Below, piece after piece: positions 1 to 7,244 of a stretch of 12,631 nucleotides of DNA. Source of the stretch: Bacteroidota bacterium (GTDB lineage Bacteria; Bacteroidota; Ignavibacteria; SZUA-365). Below the pieces are notes generated by a model. That model did not search any database. It saw only the letters and a program-made list of their open reading frames with translations, and was not told the origin of the DNA. A program made the translations under genes and the position numbers. Numbering within the stretch: position 1 is the first letter of the stretch; every line of letters begins with the position of its first letter. The DNA lies in assembly GCA_018224415.1 (NCBI GenBank), contig JAGTUZ010000062.1:1-12631 (forward strand), given 5' to 3'.

Positions 1-221
1 GCGGACTGCGCCTGTACCGCGAACGCCTCACGCCCGCGGAACGCTGGCTGCTCATGGCGCTGCTGCTCATGGTCATCATCATTGCGCCGAACTACCTGTA
101 CTTCATCCGCCTGAAATACCTGCTGGGCTTCGCGCTCGCCGGCATCGCCGTCTTCCATGAAACCGCGCGACAAGGGGATAAACGGACCATGGTGTCCGAA
201 GAAACGGAGGCGTCGCGATGA
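1..221 (+). CDS. C-terminal end of a membrane protein (partial), possibly an O-antigen polymerase/ligase
   Basis: An open frame enters from the left edge (first full codon at position 3) and ends at TGA 219-221. The visible 72 residues start with a short charged stretch (LRLYRERLTPAERW). A hydrophobic helix follows (about residues 16-32, WLLMALLLMVIIIAPNY), then a second one (YLLGFALAGIAVF), then a charged cytoplasmic-looking tail. The stop overlaps the next gene's ATG by four bases (ATGA), so it belongs to the same operon. C-terminal membrane segments just upstream of glycosyltransferases suit a Wzy-like polymerase, an O-antigen ligase or a flippase, but too little is visible to choose. The membrane character is seen directly; the functional class is a guess from context. 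Confidence 0.65.
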   Translation, partial: GLRLYRERLTPAERWLLMALLLMVIIIAPNYLYFIRLKYLLGFALAGIAVFHETARQGDKRTMVSEETEASR

Positions 222-1177
222 ACGGCGACCGGCCCGTCATTCCCGTTTCCCTCATCCTCACCACACGGAACGAGGCGGCGCACATCGCGCTCTTTCTCGA
301 CGGCGTGCGCGCGCAGACCGTCGCGCCCGCGGAGATTGTTGTCTGCGACGGCGGATCCACCGACGGCACGGCCGCGCTGCTGCGCGAGCACGGGGCGGAC
401 CTCCCGCTGCGTCTGATCGACGCGCCGGGGGCGAACATCGCCCGCGGCCGCAACCTGGCCATACGCGCCGCGACGCAGGACGTGCTCGCCATCACCGACG
501 CGGGCTGCGAGATCGACCCGCACTGGCTCGAGCGCATCACCGCGCCGCTGCTCGCGACGCCCGAAGTGGACGCCGTCGGTGGCGGCTACGCGCTGGCGGG
601 CGAGACGCGGCTGCAGCGATGGACACGCGCCGCCACGCTGCACCTCGAGCAGCAGCGTCCGGAGGATTTCCTCCCCTCGTCGCGTTCCTTCGCCGTGCGC
701 CGCGCCGCCATCGAGGCGGCGGGGATGTATCCCGAGCATCTGACCTTCGCCGGGGAAGACACCGCGCTTGTGCTCGCGATGAAGGCGCGGGGCGCGCGCT
801 TCGTCACGCGCTGGGACGCGCTGGTGCGCTGGTATCCGCGCGACACCCTCGCCGGTTTCCTGCGGCAGCACTGGCTCTACGGACTCGGCGACGGCGAGGC
901 CCGCAGCAGCGGTGCCCGTTACGCGCGCACGCTGCTCAAGTGGGGCGGCATTGCCGCGCTGGCGCTCTTCGGACTGCTCTCGCCCTGGCTGCTGCTGCTC
1001 GTGCCCGCCGCGGTGTGGCTGAATGCCAGACGGCTGTGTCCGGTATACCGCTGGCGCAGTCTTCCCATCGCGGACCGGCTGGGCGCGTACGCGGTGCTGG
1101 TGCTGAAGGAATGGAGCATGTTCGCCGGCTATCTCGCCGGACGCCTGCGCGGCGCGCCGGGAAGGAGGGACGGATGA
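218..1177 (+). CDS. Glycosyltransferase family 2 with C-terminal membrane segment
   Basis: The 319-residue protein begins with a GT-A fold nucleotide-binding core: SLILTTRNEA at residues 11-20 and CDGGSTDGT at 43-51. The DxD-like metal/sugar-nucleotide motif appears as TDAGCEID (93-100). GED at 179-181 and the stretch around RQHWLYG (216-222) sit where GT2 enzymes carry the catalytic acid and acceptor motifs. A hydrophobic segment at about 243-268 probably anchors the enzyme to the inner membrane, with the active site in the cytoplasm. It should add one sugar from a nucleotide donor to a lipid-linked glycan; donor and acceptor cannot be read from the sequence. The start is supported by GGAGG at 206-210, seven bases upstream, and by ATGA overlap with the preceding stop. 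Its own stop overlaps the next ATG in the same way. Confidence 0.9.
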   Translation: MNGDRPVIPVSLILTTRNEAAHIALFLDGVRAQTVAPAEIVVCDGGSTDGTAALLREHGADLPLRLIDAPGANIARGRNLAIRAATQDVLAITDAGCEIDPHWLERITAPLLATPEVDAVGGGYALAGETRLQRWTRAATLHLEQQRPEDFLPSSRSFAVRRAAIEAAGMYPEHLTFAGEDTALVLAMKARGARFVTRWDALVRWYPRDTLAGFLRQHWLYGLGDGEARSSGARYARTLLKWGGIAALALFGLLSPWLLLLVPAAVWLNARRLCPVYRWRSLPIADRLGAYAVLVLKEWSMFAGYLAGRLRGAPGRRDG

Positions 1178-2385
1178 CGCGGCATCATGACGAAGCGGAC
1201 ACGGGACGGCACGCGCGTCCGCGCATCGTGCATATCGCCTTCAACCAGGCGCGCAAGCTGCCGCCGCTGTTGGCCGAGCTGCGTTCGTTGCGGGAGGATT
1301 TCGAACTGGTGCTGCTGCTGCCCGATTACGAGCAGGACCCCGACTGGCTGCGCGCGCAGCTCCCCGATGTGTCTATCGAACTGCTGCGGCTGCGCAGCCG
1401 CGAATGGAGCGCCGCGCAGACGCCGGTGTGGAAGCTGCTGCGCTTCAAGGAATTCACCCTGCGCGCTTTCGCAGCGGCGCGGCGCGCGCGGGGCGACGTA
1501 TACGTGGGACACGACATGCCGGGCATGCTGCCGCTGCTGCCCTGGGTGGAGGCGCGTCCGTCGAAGGTGGTGTTCCACGCGCATGAACTCTGGACCGAAG
1601 CCGCCGAGGCCAACGCGCCGCTACGTTCCCTCTGGCGTCTCGCCGAGCGGCATATCGTTCGCCGCGTGGCGCGCGTGATCGTGCCCGAGTCCAACCGCGC
1701 GCGCATCATGCATGAGGAATACGGCGCGGCATCGCTGCCCGCCGTGGCCATGAACATCCCCGCCGATCCCGCGCCTTTCCGGCGCTCGGACTACCTGCGC
1801 GAGAAGCTCGGCCTCGCCGACGACGCCGTCATCGTGCTGTACCAGGGACTGCTGGCCGACACGCGCTGCCTCGAGGAAGCCGTGTGTGCTTTCGCGGGGC
1901 TGCCGCCGCGCTTCCAGCTCGTGATGGTGGGGCAGGGCGACGAATCTTACACCGGCCGGCTGCGCGAGGCCGCACGCGCCGTGCCGGGCCGGGTGTCCTT
2001 CCTCGCCTGGATGCCGCCCGAGCGTCTGCGCGATCTCACGGCCTCGGCCGACGTGGGACTGCTGCTGTACCGCAATCTCGGACGCAATAATTATTACGCC
2101 GCGCCGAACAAGCTCTTCGAGTACCTCTTTGCCGGACTGCCGGTCGTGTCCAGCGCCTTCCCCGGTCTCGAGGCCATCGTCGCGGGCGACGGCTACGGCG
2201 CCTGCGCCGATCCCGCCGATGCGACCGCAATCGCGCACGCCATCCGCGAGGCCGCGGCGCTTCCTGCAGGCGGGGACATCGCGCGCCGAAGCCGCGAGCG
2301 CTGGCGCTGGGAGGATCAGGCAGGCGTGCTGCGCCGCGTATACCATGACATCCTGCGCCACCGCGCGGGGGAGGGGGCGGCATGA
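1174..2385 (+). CDS. Glycosyltransferase family 4-like (GT-B fold)
   Basis: This is a 403-residue GT-B enzyme. The N-terminal acceptor half runs to about residue 200 and contains GHDMPGM (112-118) and FHAHELW (134-140), typical of GT4 N-terminal Rossmann domains. The donor-binding half starts near YQGLL (223-227), continues through MVGQG (251-255), and carries the GT4 signature PNKLFEYLFAGLPVVS (311-326), followed by GLE (331-333) in place of the usual E-x7-E region. The open frame extends far upstream (to 157) but that part overlaps the GT2 gene in another frame. The start at 1174 is chosen because it forms an ATGA junction with the GT2 stop and has AAGGAGG at 1162-1168, five bases upstream. 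It probably transfers one sugar onto the growing repeat unit at the cytoplasmic membrane face; sugar specificity is unknown. Confidence 0.9.
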   Translation: MTRHHDEADTGRHARPRIVHIAFNQARKLPPLLAELRSLREDFELVLLLPDYEQDPDWLRAQLPDVSIELLRLRSREWSAAQTPVWKLLRFKEFTLRAFAAARRARGDVYVGHDMPGMLPLLPWVEARPSKVVFHAHELWTEAAEANAPLRSLWRLAERHIVRRVARVIVPESNRARIMHEEYGAASLPAVAMNIPADPAPFRRSDYLREKLGLADDAVIVLYQGLLADTRCLEEAVCAFAGLPPRFQLVMVGQGDESYTGRLREAARAVPGRVSFLAWMPPERLRDLTASADVGLLLYRNLGRNNYYAAPNKLFEYLFAGLPVVSSAFPGLEAIVAGDGYGACADPADATAIAHAIREAAALPAGGDIARRSRERWRWEDQAGVLRRVYHDILRHRAGEGAA

Positions 2386-3629
2386 AAACGGATGGCATCG
2401 TCTGTTTTGCCGGCAACGACTGGTGGATGCACAATCCCATGACCGAGAAGCAATGGATGCGGCAGTTCGCCGCCGATGGCACCGCCGTGCTCTTCGTCAA
2501 CAGCATCGGCATCGGGATGCCCGGCGCCGGTTCGCCGCATGTGGCGCGCCGCCTGTTGCGCAAGCTGCGCAGCCTCGCGCGCTGGCTCCGCCGCGACGAA
2601 GGCGTGTGGGTGCTGACGCCGCTGCTGCTGCCGCTGTGGTCGGTGGCCCCGGTGCGGCGGCTGAATCTCTTCCTTCTCACGCTGCAGCTACGGCATGCCA
2701 TCAAGCGTACGGGAATGTCGCGCGCGCTGTTCTGGGCCGGCATTCCCACCGCGGCGCTGCTGCTGCGGCATGTGCACCACGACGCCGTGGTGTATTACGT
2801 GCAGGACAACTACACGGCGTATTACGACAGCATGTCCTTCACCCGCGTGCGGGAGGATCACGAGACGCTGCTGCGCGCAGCCGACGTGGTGATCTGCGCC
2901 TCGGTCGGACTCGCCGAGCGCGAGGCCGCCTTCGCCCGCCGGGTGGAATACATCCCGCACGGCGTGCATCCGGCCTTTCTCGAGGCGGACCTGGATTCCG
3001 CCGGGCGGGACCTGCCCAAAGCCCTGCGCGGTATTCCGCGTCCCATCGTCGGCTACTGGGGTTCGCTCGAGGCGCTGCAGGACCGCGCACTCGTCGCCGC
3101 CCTGGCGCGCAGGCATCCGGAGTGGTCGTTCGTGTTCATCGGCAGGAAGATGGTTGACCTCGACGAACTCGAAGCCCTGCACAATGTGTATTATCCCGGC
3201 TATCTGCCCATCGAGGACATTCCGGAGTACGGCGTCCATTTCTCCGTCGGACTGCTGAGCTTCGTGCAGACGGAATGGATCCGTTACAGTTGTCCGATCA
3301 AGTTCCGCGAGTATCTGGCGCTCGGTCTGCCTGTCGTCTCGCCGCCCATCATCGAAGTCGAGCGCGTCTATCCCGGCGAGGGACACATCGCGCGCACGGT
3401 GGACGAATTCTCCGCGGCCATCCGCGAGGCCATCGAAACTGATACACCTGAACGACGGCGCGCCCGCCGGGCGCTGGTCGCCGACGAGAGCTGGGCCGCC
3501 TCCGCCGCGCGCGTGCGCGCGGTGCTCGATTCGCTGGACGCCGATGCGGAAGCGTCGGGCGCGCAGGCTCCCGCCACACACGAATCCACCAGGCCCGCTT
3601 CCGGAGCGGACAAGGAGGGCAGCGCCTGA
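2382..3629 (+). CDS. Glycosyltransferase, GT4/TuaH-like
   Basis: The 415-residue protein looks like the TuaH-type branch of GT-B glycosyltransferases. It opens with a strand and W-rich stretch (VCFAGNDWWMHNPM, 7-20). YYVQDNYTAYYDSM (138-151) and IPHGVHP (191-197) follow, the latter ending the acceptor half. The donor half has GYWGSLE (224-230), the YPGYLPIEDIPEY segment (271-283) and the donor-site signature CPIKFREYLALGLPVVS (304-320). The last 35 or so residues are low-complexity, Ala/Ser-rich and probably disordered. The ATG overlaps the preceding stop by four bases and has GGAGGGGG (2370-2377) just upstream. Two GT4-like enzymes in a row suggest a repeat unit of at least three or four sugars when the GT2 is counted. 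TuaH works in teichuronic acid synthesis in Bacillus; that does not fix the sugar used here. Confidence 0.88.
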   Translation: MKTDGIVCFAGNDWWMHNPMTEKQWMRQFAADGTAVLFVNSIGIGMPGAGSPHVARRLLRKLRSLARWLRRDEGVWVLTPLLLPLWSVAPVRRLNLFLLTLQLRHAIKRTGMSRALFWAGIPTAALLLRHVHHDAVVYYVQDNYTAYYDSMSFTRVREDHETLLRAADVVICASVGLAEREAAFARRVEYIPHGVHPAFLEADLDSAGRDLPKALRGIPRPIVGYWGSLEALQDRALVAALARRHPEWSFVFIGRKMVDLDELEALHNVYYPGYLPIEDIPEYGVHFSVGLLSFVQTEWIRYSCPIKFREYLALGLPVVSPPIIEVERVYPGEGHIARTVDEFSAAIREAIETDTPERRRARRALVADESWAASAARVRAVLDSLDADAEASGAQAPATHESTRPASGADKEGSA

Positions 3630-5641
3630 TGTGCGGCATCGCGGGCATTGTCGGGTTTCCTTCCGGTGCCGAAGCCGGCGCGGCTGCGGTTTTGGAGCGG
3701 CGCGTGCGCCTGATGACGCAGATGCTGTGGCATCGGGGTCCCGACGGCGGGGCGGTATGGACCGGCGACGGAGCGAGCATCGGACACCGGCGTCTGAAAA
3801 TCATCGACCTCTCCGACGGCGGACGGCAGCCCATGCACACCGATGACCGACGTTTCGTGCTTTCCTTCAACGGCGAGATCTTCAACTACCGCGAGCTGCG
3901 GGCGGAACTCGCCGCGCGCGGACACGCCTTTCGTTCCGACAGCGACAGCGAGGTGCTGCTGCGCGCCTGCGTGGAATGGGGCGACGAAGTCACGGCGCGG
4001 CTCGTCGGGCAATTCGCCTTTGCCTTCCACGACACCCGCGAGCGCCGGCTGCTGCTCGCGCGCGACCATCTCGGCATCAAGCCGCTCTATTATGCCGTGC
4101 ACGAAGGCGCGCTGTATTTCGCCTCCGAGGCCAAGGCCATCGCCGCCGTGCTGCCCGGCACGCGCGCGCCGCGCCTCGACCTGCTGGGGCAGTACCTGTC
4201 CTTCCTCTGGATACCGGGGGAAGAGACCTTCTTCTCCGGCATCCGCAAGATGCTGCCCGGTTCGCGGCTGGTCTGGCACGACGGCCGTGCCGTGTCCACG
4301 CGCTGGTGGGATCCGGTGGAACAGTGGAAGGAGGCGTCCGCCGGAGCCTCCGGCGCAGGCCGCCGCGGGGCGGGGGAGCGCGACGAGGAGGCTCGCGCGC
4401 TGCTGGGCGAGGCCGTGTCTTCGCAGCTCGCGAGCGACGTGCCGCTCGGACTGCTGCTGAGCGGCGGCGTCGATTCCACCATCCTGCTTGCCGAGATGGC
4501 GACGCGCGCGCGCACGCCACGGGCGTTCACCGCCACCTACGGCGCCGCCAGCCGTTTGCGCGACGTGTTCGACGACGACCTGCCTTTCGCCCGCATCGCG
4601 GCCGCGGCCTTCGGCGCCGAGATGACCGAGGAGACCCTCGAGGCCGACGTGCCGACGCTGCTGCCCGAGGCCGTCTGGCACTGCGACGAACCCCTTGCCG
4701 ATCCGACCATCGTCACCAACCTCGCACTCACGCGGCGCGCGAAGCCCGCGCTCACGGTACTGCTCACCGGCATGGGCGCTGATGAAATCTTCGCCGGCTA
4801 TCCGCGCTATCCCGCCGTGCTGTTCGGCGAGGCCATGCGCGCCGTGCCCGCGCCCGTGCTGCGCGCCGGGGCGGGACTGCTGCGTCTCGCGGTTTCGTCG
4901 GGACTCCTGCCCATCGAGCGCGGACGGCGTCCCCTGCAGCTGCTCGCGCATCTGCACAAGCCGTTCGAGGAACGCTTTCTCGGATATTCCTCGTATGTTT
5001 CTCCCGACGTCCTTCCCACGCTGCTCGAAGGCGAGGCGCGCACGCTGGCCGCGGCGGCCGACGTGTTTGCCTTCCATCGCGGCGTGCTCGGACGCACCGC
5101 GGGACTCTCGCCGCTTTCGCGTATGCTGGCGACGGACCTCTGCGGCTTCCTTCCGTATCTGAATCTGGAGAACATGGACAAAACCGGCATGGCCAACGGC
5201 GTCGAACTGCGCGTGCCCTTCCTCGACCATCGGCTGGTGGAGTGGAGCATGCGCCTGCCCGACGACGACAAGCTGCGGCGCAACGCCGAACGCAAGGTGC
5301 TGCTGCGCCGCGCGTGGAGCGGCCGCATTCCGGAGGAAATCATCCGAAGACCGAAGACTGGATACAGTCCCCCCGTGCGCGGCTGGATGCGCGAGACGCA
5401 GCGCGAATACGCGCGCGACATCCTTCTCTCCTCGCGCGCGCGCGAACGCGGCATCATTTCACCGCGGGCCGTGGAACAGCTGTTCGACGAAAACACCCGC
5501 GGACGCGCCGAGCACGGCATGCAGCTGTGGACGCTGCTCGTGCTGGAGACGTGGATGCGCGAGTACGCCGACCGCACGGAATGGACACCGGCCGAGGATC
5601 CCGCCGCGCTGCGCCGTATCGGCGGGGAGGAGGACGCATGA
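3629..5641 (+). CDS. asnB: Asparagine synthase-like glutamine amidotransferase (AsnB family)
   Basis: At 670 residues it has the two-domain AsnB architecture. The N-terminal class II glutaminase begins MCGIAGIVGF, so Cys2 becomes the N-terminal nucleophile after Met removal. It keeps HRGPDG (35-40), FNGEIFNY (80-87) and SDSEV (105-109), which bind and position glutamine. The ATP-pyrophosphatase domain has the PP-loop SGGVDST at 278-284 and the later segments around NLENMDKTGMANG and VPFLDHR (about 511-535) and KTGYSPPVRGWMR (from 576). An Ala/Gly/Arg-rich insertion (about 234-252) separates the domains. Ammonia from glutamine would amidate an adenylated carboxylate. Placement inside a polysaccharide operon suggests the substrate may be a sugar acid or amino-acid substituent of the polymer rather than free aspartate; that is inference. 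The ATG shares one base with the previous stop; AAGGAGGG lies at 3612-3619. Confidence 0.93.
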   Translation: MCGIAGIVGFPSGAEAGAAAVLERRVRLMTQMLWHRGPDGGAVWTGDGASIGHRRLKIIDLSDGGRQPMHTDDRRFVLSFNGEIFNYRELRAELAARGHAFRSDSDSEVLLRACVEWGDEVTARLVGQFAFAFHDTRERRLLLARDHLGIKPLYYAVHEGALYFASEAKAIAAVLPGTRAPRLDLLGQYLSFLWIPGEETFFSGIRKMLPGSRLVWHDGRAVSTRWWDPVEQWKEASAGASGAGRRGAGERDEEARALLGEAVSSQLASDVPLGLLLSGGVDSTILLAEMATRARTPRAFTATYGAASRLRDVFDDDLPFARIAAAAFGAEMTEETLEADVPTLLPEAVWHCDEPLADPTIVTNLALTRRAKPALTVLLTGMGADEIFAGYPRYPAVLFGEAMRAVPAPVLRAGAGLLRLAVSSGLLPIERGRRPLQLLAHLHKPFEERFLGYSSYVSPDVLPTLLEGEARTLAAAADVFAFHRGVLGRTAGLSPLSRMLATDLCGFLPYLNLENMDKTGMANGVELRVPFLDHRLVEWSMRLPDDDKLRRNAERKVLLRRAWSGRIPEEIIRRPKTGYSPPVRGWMRETQREYARDILLSSRARERGIISPRAVEQLFDENTRGRAEHGMQLWTLLVLETWMREYADRTEWTPAEDPAALRRIGGEEDA

Positions 5642-7197
5642 GCGCCATGCACGAAAGCGACCTTCGCGCGAGCGGTCCCCACGACGACGGTCCCCACGGC
5701 TTCGGTGCTTCCGGCAGCCGCGGTCCCGCGCCCGCGCAGGCGGCGCCGCTGCCGTCGCGAGGACGGATGCTGCTGCGCATTCTCCTGCTCACCCTGCTGC
5801 TCGCCGGCAGCGTCGTGCAGCTCGAGGTCGGACTCGCCGACAACGGCGACTGGACGCGGCTGATGACCTGGTTCACCTCCGGTCCGTCGGGATTCGCGGA
5901 GAACTGGCCCACCGAGGGAAGCCGCCTGCACGAACTCCGTTTCTTCGATCACGTGCCGCTGTACTGGCAGCTCGATGTTCCCTTCGGCTCGCGCTGGGTG
6001 AGTTCCATTCTCCTCGTCTGGCTGCCCGGCGTGCTGCTCAACGTACTGCTGTATTCCGGCACGACATTGTACCTCCCCTTTATCTCTTTCATGCCGCGGC
6101 TGGCCGTGCTGCTTTTTCTCTGGATGCTGCTGCGCTGGATCGACCGCGAGGGCGGTCGTCTCTCGCCCGCGCTGTATGTCGTGATGGGCGTGCCGGTGGT
6201 GTTCGCCGGTTTCAACACCGAGTACGTCGCCTATTTCAGCAGCTTCTACCAGGAGCCCGCCTCGCTGATCGGACTGCTGCTCGTCGTGCTCGCGGGCGCG
6301 TATTACAGCGGACGCGGCGACGGCGTGCTGCGTCCCTGGCTCTCGGCCGCTGCGGTGCTGTTCCTGACCACGGCGAAGCTCAGCAACATCCACTGGGCGC
6401 TGCTGGCCGGACTGCTGCTCGTGCCGTGGGAGGATCTCGTGCGCCGGCACCGGCGGCGGGCGGTGTACCTGCTCATCATCGTCGTCGCCCCGGCCGCGTT
6501 TTCCCTGTTGCAGGCCTCGCTGTACGGCACGCGCACCGTCAACGCCTATCAGAGCATCTACTGCGGCGCACTGGTGTTCAGCGAACGGCCGCAGGAGCAT
6601 CTCGACCGCCTCGGGATGTCCGACGGCGCGCGTTATATCGGCCATCACGCCTACGGCGCGCCGGGCATCGAGGCCATGCGCCGTTATCCCGTGCGGATGA
6701 CGCATCGCACCGTGGCGGAGATCATCCTGCACGAGCCGTCCATCGCCTGGGATATGCTCGTCTTCGCCGCCGACAGCATGCAGCGCGCGGAGCTAACGCA
6801 TCTCTCGAAGCGCGTCGTGCATAACGAACCGCATGCGGCAAGACCCTGGGCGAGCTGGCTGCCCGCGGCCGCGGCGTCCGCCACGCCGCTCAACGCCTGG
6901 ACGCGCCTCAAGCGAGCGGCCTTTCCGACCGGAACGCCGCTGATCATCGTCCTCGTCCTGCTCGCGTTGCTGCCCACCTTCGCATGGAACCACCAGCGCC
7001 GCCTCGTCCGCACCCTCGCCCGCACCACCGTCATGCTCGCCCTTGCCGTCCTCGCCGAAATGTGGATGCAAGTCTTCGGCGACGGCCAGCGGGATTTGAT
7101 CAAACATCTCTATCTTGCGAATGTTTGTTTTGATGCTGCGGTGATTGCGTTTGTTGGAATGCTTGTCGGGATGATGATGAAGGACAGGATGGAATGA
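5638..7197 (+). CDS. Polytopic membrane protein, GT-C/WsfD-like glycan transferase candidate
   Basis: This 519-residue protein has a disordered Gly/Pro/His-rich N-terminus (about 1-40) and then many hydrophobic segments (roughly 46-65, 122-140, 152-168, 176-192, 208-222, 235-262, 275-292, 432-450, 460-478, 495-513). The first extracytoplasmic loop contains LADNGDWTRL (66-75), an acidic motif placed like the catalytic Asp-containing loop of GT-C enzymes. FYQEPASLIG (203-212) and GDGQRDLIKHLYLAN (481-495) also recall WsfD-type hexose transferase membrane proteins. It may transfer a sugar from a lipid carrier on the periplasmic side, for example as a side branch. The start at 5638 is favoured by ATGA overlap with the amidotransferase stop and GGAGGAGG at 5626-5633; ATG 5767 (residue 44) is an alternative. 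Codon usage shifts to A/T-ending codons in the last 35 codons. The family call is from memory of motifs. Confidence 0.72.
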   Translation: MSAMHESDLRASGPHDDGPHGFGASGSRGPAPAQAAPLPSRGRMLLRILLLTLLLAGSVVQLEVGLADNGDWTRLMTWFTSGPSGFAENWPTEGSRLHELRFFDHVPLYWQLDVPFGSRWVSSILLVWLPGVLLNVLLYSGTTLYLPFISFMPRLAVLLFLWMLLRWIDREGGRLSPALYVVMGVPVVFAGFNTEYVAYFSSFYQEPASLIGLLLVVLAGAYYSGRGDGVLRPWLSAAAVLFLTTAKLSNIHWALLAGLLLVPWEDLVRRHRRRAVYLLIIVVAPAAFSLLQASLYGTRTVNAYQSIYCGALVFSERPQEHLDRLGMSDGARYIGHHAYGAPGIEAMRRYPVRMTHRTVAEIILHEPSIAWDMLVFAADSMQRAELTHLSKRVVHNEPHAARPWASWLPAAAASATPLNAWTRLKRAAFPTGTPLIIVLVLLALLPTFAWNHQRRLVRTLARTTVMLALAVLAEMWMQVFGDGQRDLIKHLYLANVCFDAAVIAFVGMLVGMMMKDRME

Positions 7198-7237
7198 TGG
7201 AATGATGGAAAGATGGAATGATGGAATGATGGAAGAA
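7187..7237 (+). repeat. Short tandem repeat, GATGGAAT type
   Basis: The unit GATGGAATGATGGAA, built of GATGGAAT and GATGGAA steps, recurs from inside the last codons of the membrane protein gene to just before the lyase gene. One step is degenerate (AAAGATGG near 7209-7215). The repeat supplies the stop codon of the upstream gene (TGA 7195-7197) and the GGAAGAA (7231-7237) that may act as ribosome binding site for the GTG start at 7245. It is strongly purine-biased on the + strand, unlike the GC-rich coding DNA on either side. Confidence 0.85.
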
Positions 7238-7244
7238 TGAAATC

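Noticed and set aside
157..1173. Upstream extension of the first GT4 gene's frame
   Set aside because: It overlaps the whole GT2 gene and translates to Arg/Ala-rich nonsense; the coupled ATG at 1174 with its Shine-Dalgarno sequence is the real start.
3368..5230. Long minus-strand open frame of 620 codons opposite the amidotransferase gene
   Set aside because: It is antisense to a gene with clear AsnB motifs. Its translation is Arg/Gly/His-rich without domain text, as expected when high-GC codons leave the opposite frame open.
4807..6732. Minus-strand open frame of 641 codons spanning two genes
   Set aside because: It crosses the boundary of two well-supported plus-strand genes and is low-complexity.
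7187..7237. CRISPR-like array
   Set aside because: The units are 7-15 bases and contiguous with no spacers; it is a simple tandem repeat.
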